A DNA stretch of 49,922 nt from Candidatus Paraburkholderia kirkii. GTDB taxonomy: Bacteria > Pseudomonadota > Gammaproteobacteria > Burkholderiales > Burkholderiaceae. The position numbers and the translations under genes were made by a program. This document shows, one piece after another, positions 10,222 through 20,212 of this stretch. Position 1 is the stretch's first letter, and each line of letters starts with the position of its first letter. The stretch lies in NCBI GenBank assembly GCA_001189345.1, contig LFKV01000020.1, positions 1-49,922 of the forward strand, read 5' to 3'. The notes beneath the pieces were generated by a model. The model was given only the letters and a program-made list of their open reading frames with translations, searched no databases and was not told the DNA's origin.

Positions 10222-10295
10222 GGCGCGCGGCGCTTCGGGCCGCGTGCCCGTCATGGCAAAGGCTTGCGGAAGTTGACTCTCGATACGGAGGCGAT

Positions 10296-11354
10296 ATGGA
10301 TCTGATCCCGGTGACGCTCTTGACAGACTTTCTCGGCAGCGGCAAGACAAGACTGAATTGAACCGGCTCGTGCAGCAGCCGGAACTGGCGGATGCGCTGG
10401 TATTGATCAACGAATTTGGCGAGGTGGGGCTGGACCATCTGCTCGTTGCGCATAGTCGCGAAGACATCGTCGTGGAGATGAGCAGCGGATGTCTGTGCTG
10501 CACCATCCGGGGAGACCTCGTCCGCACGTTCAACGAGGTTCTGGCGGCGGTCGACCGACACGAACAGCGGCCCTTTCGCCGCGTCGTGATCGAAACGACC
10601 GGGCTTGCCGACCCGGCTCCCATCGGGCATATGCTCGCCTCGCATCCGGCGCTGAAGGATCGTTACCGGTTCGACAGCGTGGCGACCACCATCGACGCAC
10701 GCAACGGTGAGGCGACACTCGACGCCCATATCGAAGCAGTCAAGCAGGCGGCGATGGCCGACAGGCTGCTCGTCACGAAGACGGACCTCGTCTCGCCGGA
10801 TGCGCTGACGCGGTTGATGGACCGGTTGCGTGCGCTCAATGCCGCCGCGGACATCATGCATGTCAGTCACGGAGAACTCGACGCGCGGCGGATACTCGAT
10901 CTCGGGCTCTTCACCGCGGACGGAAAGATCACGGACGTGCAACGCTGGCTGGCCGAAGAGCGCTATCGCGACGACGGGCATCACCGCCATCATCATCACG
11001 AACACGACGTCAACCGGCACGACGATCAGATCCGCGCCTTCTGCTTCACGGTCGACGAGCCGATCCCGCAAGCGGTGCTCACGGAATGGCTCGACGTGCT
11101 CCTGTCGTTGATGGGGCCGTCGATGCTTCGCATCAAGGGCATATTGAACGTCGCGGGAGAGGACAGGCCGGTCGTGGTTCATGGCGTTCAGTACGTCTTT
11201 CATCCGCCGGCGGTGCTCGATGCGTGGCCGTCCGACGACCGGCGCTCGCGCATCGTTCATTACCCGCTCGATCGAGCGCGAGACCATCGCACAGAGTTTC
11301 CGGATCTTCAGCGAGGCGGATGCGATTCGCGCTCAGCAGGCCCGGTCGGCGTGA
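10296..11354 (+). pseudogene. CobW/G3E-family GTPase 2 with His-rich loop, broken
   Basis: This is a second COG0523 GTPase with its own start at 10296. The N-terminus [18 protein letters not shown] is the Walker A; a frameshift at about 10350 follows at once (TGA after KTRLN). The body resumes as [20 protein letters not shown] with MSSGCLCCTIRGDLVRTF (CxCC), ETTGLADPAPIGHML and VTKTDLVSPDAL. A histidine-rich insert (HHRHHHHEHDVNRH, about 10978-11020) precedes the CobW_C domain and is typical of zinc-handling members. A second shift near 11258 hides the true C-terminus (ITRSIERETIAQSFRIF), which ends at the TGA at 11352. Two lesions inactivate it. The role in zinc allocation is an inference from the His loop and the neighbouring receptor. 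Confidence 0.85.
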
Positions 11355-11385
11355 TGCCTTTGGACTTCGCCGCGTTCTATTGCAC

Positions 11386-12487
11386 TGCGTTATTGAATTA
11401 GCACCCTGTCTGTGTTCAGATACAGGTCATGGGTCAAAATGAACCTGACAGATATCGAACGTGAGCAACTGTTGTCGGCGGCGCGCAGCCGAACGGTGCG
11501 TGCGGCGGACGTGCGACGCGCAAAGTTGATCCTGATGCTCGAGGACGGCGAATCGCGCGACAGTATCATGCGCACACTGGGTTGCGATTCGCGCTTCATC
11601 GCACGCTGGTCGGGGCGCTTCCTCAGCGAGCGACTAGCCGGCATGTACGCCCGGCACCGCGGGCGGGCGCCTACGCAGCCACCGGCCAAACTGGAAGCGC
11701 GGGTGCTCAAGTGCACCCTCAAGCACAAACCCGCCGACGGTTCGACACACTGGAGTAGCTACAAGCTCGCAGCAGAACTCGGCGACGTATCGGTCTCGGC
11801 CGTGCAGCGCATCTGGCGCAAGCACGGCATCAAGCCGCAGCAGTTGGAGCGGCACATGGTCTCCAACGACCCGGACTTCGAGACCAAGGCAGCCGACGTG
11901 ATCGGGCTGTACCTGAACCCGCCGGCGCACGCAGCGGTGTTCTGCGTGGACGAGAAGACCGCGATCCAGGCACTCGATCGCAAGGACCGTATGCTGCCGC
12001 TGTCGCCCGGGCGCGCCGAGAGTCACGGCTTCGAGTACAAGCGCAACGGCACGCTCAGCCTGTTCGCGGCGTTCAATACTGCCACCGGCGAGGTGCTGGG
12101 CAAGACGGTGGCGCGCCACACCAGCGAGCAGTTCGTGGCCTTCCTGACCGACGTCGTCGCCAGCCAGCCCAAACGCCGGGAAATCCACGCGATCTGCGAC
12201 AACGTCAGCAGCCATAAGACGCAGCGGGTTGCCGACGTCCTTGATGCGCAGCGCAACGTGCACCTGCACTTCACGCCGACCTACTCGTCGTGGCTCAACC
12301 AGGTGGAGAACTGGTTCTCGCGCATTCAGCGTGAAGTGATCGCTCGCGGCATCTTCACTTCGGTGAAGGATTGGGATCGCAAACTGATGCCGATACATCC
12401 GCGAACACAACAAGAACCCGAAACCGATCAAGTGGAAATATGACGATCCTTCGCGCCGGATTCGACCAGTGCCAATTCAATGACGCA
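11386..12487 (+). mobile_element. IS630-family element, copy A
   Basis: The element is bounded by imperfect inverted repeats of the form TGCGTYATTGAATTRGCAC at both ends (11386 inward and 12487 inward) and is 1102 bp long, exactly the length of copy C at 43322-44423. It carries one transposase gene. It lies between the second CobW remnant and a 5'-truncated prpC, so its arrival was accompanied by loss of the prpC start. A clean TA target duplication, expected for IS630, cannot be seen at the flanks, which suggests later rearrangement. Confidence 0.8.
11439..12443 (+). CDS. IS630-family transposase, copy A
   Basis: This is a DDE transposase. The N-terminal HTH part (TDIEREQLLSAARSRTVRAA, LGCDSRFIARWSGRFLSERL) is followed by the catalytic core with FCVDEKTAIQALDR (Asp), ICDNVSSHKT (Asp) and YSSWLNQVENWFSRIQ (Glu). 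I use the ATG at 11439; a GTG at 11412 is in frame but lies closer to the inverted repeat. The last 17 residues (PIHPRTQQEPETDQVEI) look out of frame. One base skipped after KLM gives RYIREHNKNPKPIKW and then [10 protein letters not shown], the usual IS630 ending, closing at the TGA at 12481. The same feature occurs in copies B and C. The catalytic residues are all present. Confidence 0.8.
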   Translation: MNLTDIEREQLLSAARSRTVRAADVRRAKLILMLEDGESRDSIMRTLGCDSRFIARWSGRFLSERLAGMYARHRGRAPTQPPAKLEARVLKCTLKHKPADGSTHWSSYKLAAELGDVSVSAVQRIWRKHGIKPQQLERHMVSNDPDFETKAADVIGLYLNPPAHAAVFCVDEKTAIQALDRKDRMLPLSPGRAESHGFEYKRNGTLSLFAAFNTATGEVLGKTVARHTSEQFVAFLTDVVASQPKRREIHAICDNVSSHKTQRVADVLDAQRNVHLHFTPTYSSWLNQVENWFSRIQREVIARGIFTSVKDWDRKLMPIHPRTQQEPETDQVEI

Positions 12488-13306
12488 ATGGACGAGAAGG
12501 ACGATACAACGTGCCGGGCGCGAAGGACATCGCCGATCGTCTGATGGCTTCGCTTGGCTCGATGCTGCTCTACTGGTATCACTATCTATCACTACTCGCA
12601 CAACGGCAAGCGCATCGAAGTCGAAACCGATGACGATTCCATCGGCGGTCACTTCCTGCATCTGCTACATGGGAAAGAGCCGTCGAAGTCGTGGGTCGAT
12701 GCAATGCACGTGTCGCTCAATCTTTACGCCGAGCACGAATTCAACGCGTCGACGTTCACGGCACGCGTGATCGCGGGCACGGGCTCGGACATGTATTCGG
12801 CAATCACCGGCGCGATCGGCGCGCTGCGCGGCCCGAAGCACGGCGGCGCCAACGAAGTCGCGTTCGAAATCCAGTCGCGCTACCAGACGCCCGACGAGGC
12901 GGAGGCCGACATCAGGCGTCGGGTGGAGAACAAGGAAGTGGTGATCGGCTTCGGCCATCCGGTCTATACCATTTCCGATCCGCGCAACAAGGTCATCAAG
13001 GAAGTCGCGGAAAAGCTGTCGAAGGAAGCGGGCGACACGAAGCTCTTCGACATCGCCGAACGGCTCGAATCGGTGATGTGGAACGCCAAGAAGATGTTCC
13101 CCAATCTCGACTGGTTCAGCGCGGTGTCGTATCACATGATGGGCGTGCCCACCGCCATGTTCACACCGCTGTTCGTGATCTCGCGCACCTCGGGGTGGAG
13201 TACGCACATCATCGAGCAGCGCATCGACAACAAGATCATCCGGCCGAGCGCGAATTACACCGGACCGGAGAATTTGAAGTTCACGCCGCTAAATAAGCGA
13301 AAATAG
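12488..13306 (+). pseudogene. prpC: 2-methylcitrate synthase PrpC, 5'-truncated
   Basis: PrpC condenses propionyl-CoA with oxaloacetate in the 2-methylcitrate cycle. The first part of the gene is replaced by IS630 copy A. The remnant begins around [16 protein letters not shown] and [17 protein letters not shown] 10-bp tandem duplication (TATCACTATC, about 12578-12597) lies inside YWYHYS and shifts the frame. The rest is intact: [14 protein letters not shown] and [15 protein letters not shown] hold the two catalytic histidines, and [20 protein letters not shown] carries the catalytic Asp. It ends [15 protein letters not shown] at 13306. About a third of the usual length (near 390 residues) is missing, so the enzyme is lost unless another copy exists. 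prpB and prpR are not visible upstream. Confidence 0.9.
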
Positions 13307-13393
13307 CGGGCTGCGCGTTCGGATTTTACGAGGAAGAAATCCACCCGCGCGGCAAACGTCACTCAACCCCAATGTTTTTGAAAGGTTTTTTCG

Positions 13394-13903
13394 ATGAATA
13401 AACTTCTGATCGCTGCAATCGCCGGCACGCTGGCTACGACGAGCGTCTTCGTCAGCGCCGACGCCTTCGCGGCGGCAACCGCCACCGGCGCCAGCGCGGC
13501 AAAGGCCAAACGCCCCGCTCCGGCACGCCGTCTGGTCAAGCGCAGCCCCAAGGCCGAAGCGGCCGCGGCGGCCAAGATCGATCCGGTCCCCGAAGGTGCA
13601 GTGAAGTGGTCGTGCAAGGACGGCCAGGCTTTCTACCTGAAAGGCGACATGAAGCGTGACACCATCGTCACCGTGAACTGGGCCAAGAAGGACTATCGCC
13701 TGCCGCGCCAGGACACGATGACCGGCGCCGACCGTTTCCACGATTCGGCGTCGGGCATGGACCTCGTCGTGATCCCGACGAAGGCGATGCTGTTCTCCGA
13801 CAAGGACTCGTCGCGTCTCGCCGACGAGTGCGTGACGCCCGAAATGGCAGCGGGCGGCGCGGCTCCGACGCAGTCGAACGCGCTGATTAAGAACGCGGAA
13901 TAA
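13394..13903 (+). CDS. Secreted MliC-like protein of the prp cluster
   Basis: The product has 169 residues with a clear signal peptide (MNKLLIAAIAGTLATTSVFV ... ADAFA), then an Ala/Lys/Pro-rich linker, then a small domain WSCKDGQAFYLKGD ... VNWAKKDYRLPRQDTMTG ... SSRLADEC. The two cysteines, WxC at the start and EC at the end, and the repeated short strands resemble the MliC/PliC lysozyme-inhibitor fold, which is periplasmic or outer-membrane bound. There is no lipobox, so it is probably soluble in the periplasm. It sits between prpC and prpD on the same strand, a position I associate with Burkholderia-type prp clusters. The link to propionate use is unexplained. Intact. Confidence 0.7.
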   Translation: MNKLLIAAIAGTLATTSVFVSADAFAAATATGASAAKAKRPAPARRLVKRSPKAEAAAAAKIDPVPEGAVKWSCKDGQAFYLKGDMKRDTIVTVNWAKKDYRLPRQDTMTGADRFHDSASGMDLVVIPTKAMLFSDKDSSRLADECVTPEMAAGGAAPTQSNALIKNAE

Positions 13904-13935
13904 GTCAGCTCGGCACTTAAATCAGGAATCCATCG

Positions 13936-15387
13936 ATGTCCGCACCGATCTCCAACGTCCGGCCCGATCCGGACAAGGTACTCGTCGATATCGTCGACTA
14001 CGTTCTCGACTATCGCGTCGACAGCACGCTTGCGCTCGAAACGGCGCGCAACTGCCTGATCGACACGCTCGGCTGCGGACTCGAAGCCCTCTCCTACCCC
14101 GCCTGCACCAAGCTGATGGGACCGATCGTGCCTGGCACGATCGTCCCCAACGGCGCGAAGGTGCCCGGCACCCAGTTTCAGCTCGACCCGGTTCAGGCCG
14201 CCTTCAACATCGGCGCAATGATCCGCTGGCTCGACTTCAACGACACCTGGCTCGCTGCCGAATGGGGCCATCCGTCGGATAACCTGGGCGGCATTCTCGC
14301 TGTTGCCGACTGGCTTTCTCGTAATGCGATCGCCTCCGGCAAGAAGCCGCTCAGCATGAAAGACGTCCTGATCGCGATGATCAAGGCGCACGAAATTCAA
14401 GGCTGCATCGCCCTCGAGAACTCGTTCAACAAGGTCGGGCTCGATCACGTGCTGCTCGTGAAGCTGGCTTCGACGGCGGTCGTCGGGCAGATGATCGGGT
14501 TGACGCGCGACGAATTGATCAACGCGGTTTCCCTGGCCTTCGTCGATGGCCATTCGCTGCGCACGTACCGCCATGCGCCGAACACGGGCTCGCGCAAGTC
14601 GTGGGCCGCGGGCGACGCCACCTCGCGCGCCGTACGTCTCGCGCTGATCGCGAAGACCGGCGAAATGGGCTATCCGTCCGTGCTGAGCGCGAAAACCTGG
14701 GGCTTCTACGACGTGCTCTTCAAGGGCAACGAGTTCAAGTTCCAGCGTCCGTATGGCTCGTACGTGATGGAGAACGTGCTCTTCAAGATCTCGTTCCCGG
14801 CCGAGTTCCACTCGCAGACCGCCGTCGAGGCGGCGATGACCCTGCACGGCAAGCTGAAGGAAGCTGGCAGGTCCGTCGACGACATCAAGAAAATCACGAT
14901 CCGCACGCACGAAACGGCGATTCGCATCATCGACAAGAAGGGACCGCTGAACAACCCGGCGGACCGCGATCACTGCATCCAGTACATGGTCGCCGTGCCG
15001 CTGATCTTCGGCCGTCTGACCGCTGCCGACTACGAAGACTCGATCGCGCAAGACCCGCGCATCGACGCGCTGCGCAACAAGATGGAATGCGTGGAAGACC
15101 CGCAATACACGAAGGATTATCACGATCCGGACAAGCGCTCGATCGCCAACGCGCTGACCGTCGAATTCAACGACGGCTCGAGGCTCGATGAGATCGCGGT
15201 CGAATATCCGATCGGTCACAAGCGCCGCCGCGCGGACGGCATTCCGCTGCTCGTCGAGAAGTTCAGGACGAACCTGGCGCGCCGTTTCCCGCAGAAGCAA
15301 CAACAGGCGATCCTCGCGGTATCGCTCGATCAGGCAAAGCTCGAAGCAATGCCGGTCAATGAATACGTCGATCTGTACGTGATTTAG
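13936..15387 (+). CDS. prpD: 2-methylcitrate dehydratase PrpD
   Basis: PrpD belongs to the MmgE/PrpD family and dehydrates 2-methylcitrate to 2-methyl-cis-aconitate in propionate breakdown. The 483-residue length is full for the family. Typical blocks are visible: [20 protein letters not shown] near the N-terminus, [20 protein letters not shown] (the conserved catalytic-site segment), [40 protein letters not shown] and the C-terminal [18 protein letters not shown]. It starts at the ATG at 13936 after an AGGAATC stretch. It is followed 38 bases later by acnA. The gene is intact although prpC just upstream is destroyed, so it may keep a role only if methylcitrate arises elsewhere or it acts on citrate. 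Confidence 0.93.
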   Translation: MSAPISNVRPDPDKVLVDIVDYVLDYRVDSTLALETARNCLIDTLGCGLEALSYPACTKLMGPIVPGTIVPNGAKVPGTQFQLDPVQAAFNIGAMIRWLDFNDTWLAAEWGHPSDNLGGILAVADWLSRNAIASGKKPLSMKDVLIAMIKAHEIQGCIALENSFNKVGLDHVLLVKLASTAVVGQMIGLTRDELINAVSLAFVDGHSLRTYRHAPNTGSRKSWAAGDATSRAVRLALIAKTGEMGYPSVLSAKTWGFYDVLFKGNEFKFQRPYGSYVMENVLFKISFPAEFHSQTAVEAAMTLHGKLKEAGRSVDDIKKITIRTHETAIRIIDKKGPLNNPADRDHCIQYMVAVPLIFGRLTAADYEDSIAQDPRIDALRNKMECVEDPQYTKDYHDPDKRSIANALTVEFNDGSRLDEIAVEYPIGHKRRRADGIPLLVEKFRTNLARRFPQKQQQAILAVSLDQAKLEAMPVNEYVDLYVI

Positions 15388-15425
15388 CGAAGCAATTTCC
15401 TCGTCTTAGCCCAAGGAAAATAACC

Positions 15426-18143
15426 ATGGCCCACAATCTCCACAACACGCTCAAGGAATTCGACAGCGGTTCCGGCAAAGGCAAGTTCTACTCGCTGCCC
15501 CAGCTCGGCGACGCGCTAAAGGTCAAGATCCAGCGCCTGCCGGTCTCGATCCGGCTGGTGCTCGAATCGGTACTGCGCAACTACGACGGCAAGAAGATTT
15601 CCGAGGAGCACATCGAGCAGCTCGCGAACTGGAAGCCGAACGCGGCTCGCGTCGACGAAATTCCGTTCGTCGTCGCGCGCGTCGTGCTGCAGGACTTCAC
15701 CGGTGTGCCGCTGCTCGCCGACATCGCCGCGATGCGCGGCGTTGCCAAGCGCTCGGGCAAGAACCCCAAGGCAATCGAGCCGCTCGTGCCGGTGGACCTC
15801 GTCGTCGACCACTCGGTGCAGATCGACCACTTCCGCGAGCCGAACGCGCTCGACCTGAACATGAAACTGGAATTCCAGCGCAACAGCGAGCGCTACCAGT
15901 TCATGAAGTGGGGCATGCAGGCATTCGACACGTTCAAGGTCGTGCCGCCGGGCGTCGGCATCGTGCACCAGGTGAACCTGGAGTACCTCGCACGCGGCGT
16001 GCACAAGAAGACCGAAGGCGGCGACACCGTCTACTACCCGGATACGCTCGTCGGCACGGACAGCCACACGACGATGATCAACGGCATCGGCGTGGTGGGC
16101 TGGGGCGTGGGCGGCATCGAGGCGGAAGCGGGCATGCTCGGCCAGCCGGTGTACTTCCTCACGCCGGACATCGTCGGCGTCGAGCTGAAGGGCAAGCTGC
16201 GCGAAGGCTGCACGGCAACCGACCTCGTGCTCACGATCACCGAAATGCTGCGCAAGGAGAAGGTCGTCGGCAAGTTCGTCGAGTTCTTCGGCGAAGGCAC
16301 GGCGTCAATCGCGGTGCCGGACCGCGCGACCATCGGCAACATGGCGCCCGAGTACGGCGCGACGATGGGTTTCTTCCCGGTCGACGAAAAGACCATCGAC
16401 TACTTCAAGGGCACGGGCCGCACCGACGCGGAAATCTCCGCCTTCGAGAACTATTTCAAGGCGCAGAAGCTGTGGGGCGTACCGAAGGCCGGCGAGATCG
16501 ACTACACCAAGACGCTCACACTGGATCTGGGCACGGTCGCGCCGTCGCTCGCGGGTCCGAAGCGTCCGCAGGACCGCATCGAGATCGGCAACGTGAAGAG
16601 CACCTTCATCGACCTGTTCTCGAAGCCGGTCGACGAAAACGGCTTCGCGAAGAAACCCGCCGAACTAGAAGCGAACTACAAGACGGCTGATGGCATCGAC
16701 GTGAAGAACGGCGACGTGCTGATCGCCGCGATCACTTCGTGCACCAACACGTCGAACCCGAGCGTGCTGCTCGCCGCCGGCCTGCTGGCCAAGAAGGCGG
16801 TCGAAGCCGGTCTGACGGTGGCGCCGCACATCAAGACGTCGCTCGCGCCGGGATCGCGCATCGTCACCGAGTATCTAACGAAGACGGACCTCCTGCCCTA
16901 CCTCGACAAGCTCGGCTTCACGCTCGCCGCCTATGGCTGCACGACCTGTATCGGTAACGCGGGCGATCTGACGCCGGAACTGAACGACGTCATCACGAAG
17001 AACGACATCGTCGCGGCAGCCGTGCTGTCGGGCAACCGTAACTTCGAAGCGCGCATTCACCCGAACATCCGCGCGAACTTCCTGGCTTCGCCGCCGCTGG
17101 TCGTCGCCTACGCGATCGCGGACAACATCACGCGTGACCTGATGACCGAGCCGGTCGGCAAGGGCCGTGACGGCCGCGACATCTACCTCGGCGACATCTG
17201 GCCGACGAGCGAAGAAGTCCACGCGCTGCTCAAGTACGCGCTCGATGCGAAGGCATTCCGCGAGAACTACTCGCACCTCACGAAGGAAGGCGACCTGTGG
17301 AGCAAGATCGCGGGTGAGACCGGCCAGGTCTATGACTGGCCGAAGTCGACCTACATCGCGGAGCCGCCGTTCTTCGGCAAGGATTTCTCGATGAAGCCGG
17401 CCGATTCGATTCCCGCCGTGAAGGGCGCGCGCGCGCTCGGCATCTTCGGCGATTCCGTCACGACCGACCACATCAGCCCGGCGGGCTCGATCAAGGAAAC
17501 GTCGCCGGCAGGCGTCTGGCTGAAGGCCAACGGCGTGCAGAAGGCCGACTTCAACAGCTACGGCTCGCGCCGCGGCAACCACGACGTGATGATGCGCAGC
17601 ACCTTCGCGAACGTGCGCATCAAGAACCTGATGATCCCGGCGAAGCCGGACGGCACGCGTGTCGAAGGCGGCCTGACGATTCACCAGCCGAGCGGCGAAC
17701 AGCTGTCGATCTACGACGCCGCGATGAAGTACATCGACGCGGGTACGCAAACCGTCATCTTCGCGGGCGAAGAGTACGGCACGGGTTCGTCGCGCGACTG
17801 GGCGGCGAAGGGCACGCAACTGCTCGGCGTGAAGGCCGTGGTCGCGCGCAGCTTCGAGCGCATCCATCGCTCGAACCTCGTCGGCATGGGCGTGCTGCCG
17901 CTGCAGTTCAAGGGCTCGGACAGCGTGCAGTCGCTCAACATCACGGGCGAAGAAACGTACGACATCGAGGGTCTCGGCGACGACTTCAAGCCGCAGCAGG
18001 AAGTCACGCTCGTGATTCATCGCAAGGACGGCAAGGAAGATCGCGTGCAGGTGCTGCTGCGTATCGACACACCGATCGAAGTCGACTACTACAAGCACGG
18101 CGGAATTCTGCCGTTCGTGCTGCGCTCGCTGCTCGCAGCGTAA
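15426..18143 (+). CDS. acnA: Aconitate hydratase A
   Basis: This aconitase of the AcnA/IRP1 type has 905 residues. It interconverts citrate and isocitrate, and can also hydrate 2-methyl-cis-aconitate. The 4Fe-4S ligands are visible as Cys in [14 protein letters not shown] and the pair in [10 protein letters not shown]. Other hallmarks are [19 protein letters not shown], the HISPAG segment ([18 protein letters not shown]), [20 protein letters not shown] and the swivel-domain [15 protein letters not shown]. The start is at ATG 15426 behind AAGGAAAATAACC. It closes the prp-type cluster; a strong terminator follows 50 bases downstream. No lesions are seen, as expected for a TCA-cycle gene. Confidence 0.94.
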   Translation: MAHNLHNTLKEFDSGSGKGKFYSLPQLGDALKVKIQRLPVSIRLVLESVLRNYDGKKISEEHIEQLANWKPNAARVDEIPFVVARVVLQDFTGVPLLADIAAMRGVAKRSGKNPKAIEPLVPVDLVVDHSVQIDHFREPNALDLNMKLEFQRNSERYQFMKWGMQAFDTFKVVPPGVGIVHQVNLEYLARGVHKKTEGGDTVYYPDTLVGTDSHTTMINGIGVVGWGVGGIEAEAGMLGQPVYFLTPDIVGVELKGKLREGCTATDLVLTITEMLRKEKVVGKFVEFFGEGTASIAVPDRATIGNMAPEYGATMGFFPVDEKTIDYFKGTGRTDAEISAFENYFKAQKLWGVPKAGEIDYTKTLTLDLGTVAPSLAGPKRPQDRIEIGNVKSTFIDLFSKPVDENGFAKKPAELEANYKTADGIDVKNGDVLIAAITSCTNTSNPSVLLAAGLLAKKAVEAGLTVAPHIKTSLAPGSRIVTEYLTKTDLLPYLDKLGFTLAAYGCTTCIGNAGDLTPELNDVITKNDIVAAAVLSGNRNFEARIHPNIRANFLASPPLVVAYAIADNITRDLMTEPVGKGRDGRDIYLGDIWPTSEEVHALLKYALDAKAFRENYSHLTKEGDLWSKIAGETGQVYDWPKSTYIAEPPFFGKDFSMKPADSIPAVKGARALGIFGDSVTTDHISPAGSIKETSPAGVWLKANGVQKADFNSYGSRRGNHDVMMRSTFANVRIKNLMIPAKPDGTRVEGGLTIHQPSGEQLSIYDAAMKYIDAGTQTVIFAGEEYGTGSSRDWAAKGTQLLGVKAVVARSFERIHRSNLVGMGVLPLQFKGSDSVQSLNITGEETYDIEGLGDDFKPQQEVTLVIHRKDGKEDRVQVLLRIDTPIEVDYYKHGGILPFVLRSLLAA

Positions 18144-18193
18144 GAAAGCCTGTTTTGCAGGTGACCGCGCTCGCAAGAGCGCGGAAACATTGG

Positions 18194-18217
18194 ACCCGGC
18201 CTCGGCCGGGTTTTTTT
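18194..18217 (+). terminator. Rho-independent terminator of acnA
   Basis: The stem ACCCGGCC/GGCCGGGT has a 2-base TC loop and is followed by a run of seven T. It lies about 50 bases after the acnA stop and just before the convergent DUF2917 gene. Confidence 0.9.
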
Positions 18218-18234
18218 CGTCCGGATCGTGGTCC

Positions 18235-18555
18235 TTACGCCTTGGATACCGCGATGTAGGGATGCGTCGGGCGCCGCGCGAACCAGTCGCGCACGATCTC
18301 GCCCAGGCTCCGCCGCGCATGTGTCGAGACCGACGCCAGCGAGAAACGGCTCTCGTCCTGCGCGCCGCTGACCCAGATCGTCGTGTACGGCTTCATCTCC
18401 ACCGACGCGCCGGCGTCGAGCCAGAAGTCGCCCGCCTCGCCTGCGATGGTCAGCCAGATCTGCCCGCGCGTAACGCGCAGGGTCTGCGGCCGGTCGATGA
18501 ACCAGCCCGTCGGCGCGTCGCACCAGTCGAGTTCGAAAGTCCGAATTTCACGCAT
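18235..18555 (-). CDS. DUF2917 family protein
   Basis: This small protein of 106 residues (MREIRTFELDWCDAPTGWFI ... SVEMKPYTTIWVSGAQDESR ...) has the DUF2917 pattern: an early Leu/Trp-rich strand pair, RVTRGQIWLTIAGEAGDFWL and an Asp-Ala-Gly turn, likely a small cupin-like beta fold. The biochemical role is unknown. It has no signal peptide or membrane segment. It is transcribed away from the MocR-type regulator at 18869, with the repeated GAACA motif between them, so that regulator may have controlled it. Intact. Confidence 0.75.
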   Translation of the reverse strand: MREIRTFELDWCDAPTGWFIDRPQTLRVTRGQIWLTIAGEAGDFWLDAGASVEMKPYTTIWVSGAQDESRFSLASVSTHARRSLGEIVRDWFARRPTHPYIAVSKA

Positions 18556-18597
18556 GATGCCGCTCCTCAGAATCGCTCAGTCGGGTGGCTGCATGGT

Positions 18598-18860
18598 TGA
18601 ACACCTGTAAGCAGCCATTGAGCCTATTATTCGACCGATTCCGAACAGCTTGAATGAACACTTCTGCTCAGTTGCATAGGAACTATTAAGCTGAAGTTGC
18701 TGAACAGTTTGTCAATAAGCGTCGACAGCGGGCGCCCGCAGCACTGCGCGGATAGCCATTCGCGCCTAGCTTGACGCCTCTTTTCGGATGCGTTCGAATG
18801 GTCGCTGTGACACCGGCAAACAGCAAATTACAACTGTTCGCTCGTTCCGACTGAACACTT
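18598..18860. promoter_or_regulatory. Cluster of six GAACA-type repeats, candidate MocR operator
   Basis: The divergent region between DUF2917 and the MocR-type gene holds repeated copies of (T)GAACAsyT: TGAACACCT 18598-18606, GAACAGCTT 18643-18651, TGAACACTT 18655-18663, TGAACAGTT 18701-18709, the inverted CAACTGTTCG 18831-18840 and TGAACACTT 18852-18860. The copies are mostly direct, with spacings compatible with several helical turns. MocR-type regulators are known to bind repeated half-sites in divergent promoters, so this is a plausible operator set. The assignment is inferred. Confidence 0.5.
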
Positions 18861-18868
18861 CGAACATC

Positions 18869-20212
18869 ATGAATGCACTTCCGCTCCACATCGACGGCGG
18901 CACCGGCGTGCCGCTGACCGAGCAGATCGTCAGCCAGATCGAGGCGATGATCCGCTCGCGCCGCGTGCTCGCGGGTGCAAAGCTGCCGTCGATCCGCCAG
19001 CTCGCCGCGGAACAGCGAATCAGCCGCTTTCCGGTCATCGAAGCTTACGACCGCCTCGCGTCACGCGGTCTGATCCAGCCGAAGCACGGCGCCGGATTCT
19101 ACGTGGCGAATCACGTCGACGAGCACGACAACAGCGCCGGCAATTGCGATCCGCGCCTCGCGGAGGAAGAATCGAACCAGATCCTCCAGCAGTTCAACTA
19201 CCCGGGCGAGACGCTGAAGCTCTCGAGCGGGTTCATCCCCGAAGCGTGGCGCGACGTCGACGGTCTCACGCAGGCGATCCGTCAGGCGTCGCGCATCGAC
19301 GTGCCGAGCGTGATCGACTACGCCATCCATCACGGCGACACCGGTCTGCGCCAGCAAGTGGCGATGCGCATCAACGCGCTCGGCATCGACGCCGATCTGC
19401 CTAACGTGATGATCACCCATGGCGCGAGCCAGGCGCTCGATCTCGTCGTGCGTTACATGCTGAAGCCGGGCGATACGGTGTTCGTCGAGGATCCCGGCTA
19501 CTACACCTGTTCGGTCTCTTGAAACTTCAGGGCGTGCGCCTCGTCGGCGTGCCGCGGCTCGCGAACGGCCCCGAGATATCGACATCGCCGAGGCGTTGCT
19601 CAAGCAGCATCAGCCGAAGCTCTTTTTCCTCAACACCGTGTTCCAGAACCCGACCGCGACCAACATCGAGCCGCAGGTCGCGTTCAAGCTGCTGCAACTG
19701 GCGACGCAGCACGGCTTCACGATCGTCGAAGACGATATCTACGCCGATTTCCAGACCGTACCGACGCAATGGCTCGCCTCGCTCGATCAGCTCGATCGCG
19801 TGATCTACGTCGGCGGCTTGCCGAAGACCTTGTCGTCGTCGCTGCGCATCGGCTATCTCGCGGCAAATCGCGAGCTCGTGAAGAATCTCGTCGACGTGAA
19901 GGTACTGATGAGCCTCGGCGACACGCGCTTCGCCGAAAGCGGCGCGGCGAGCCTGCTCGAACGCGGCACGTATCGCAAGTATCTGGAGCGCCTGCGCAAG
20001 CGCGTACGCGATTCGCTGTCGAGCGCGGTGCAGACGCTCGAGGGCTACGGCTGGGACGTGTTCGACGAGCCGAGTGGCGGCAACTTCGTCTGGGCAAAAG
20101 TGCCGGGCATCGAGGATTCGGCCGTGCTCGTCGAGGAAGCGGTGAAGTTCGGCGTGACGCTCGCGACGGGCAGCTATTACCGGCCGAACGGCGAAGCGTG
20201 TCCGTGGGTGCG
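18869..20212 (+). pseudogene. MocR-type GntR/aminotransferase regulator, broken
   Basis: MocR regulators join an N-terminal GntR winged helix to a PLP-binding aminotransferase-fold domain. Here the HTH is clear (PLTEQIVSQIEAMIRSRRVL, AGAKLPSIRQLAAEQRISRF, VIEAYDRLASRGLIQPKHG), followed by the aminotransferase part (MITHGASQALDLVVRYMLKP, FVEDPGYY). The frame breaks near 19510 and again near 19575, continuing as LKQHQPKLFFLNTVFQNPTA, VEDDIYADFQ and the PLP-lysine segment YVGGLPKTLSSSLRIGYLA. The C-terminus is cut after SYYRPNGEACPWVR by an IS2-like element beginning at 20213. Most of the coding text survives. Confidence 0.87.

Noticed and set aside
13693..15303. Long reverse open frame (536 codons) opposite prpD
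   Set aside because: It is antisense to a clearly recognised gene, is Arg/Asp/His/Val-rich as expected of the complement of GC-rich codons, and shows no family motif.
16875..18320. Reverse open frame of 481 codons opposite acnA
   Set aside because: It crosses the acnA terminator and lies antisense to acnA; judged an artefact of GC-rich third positions.
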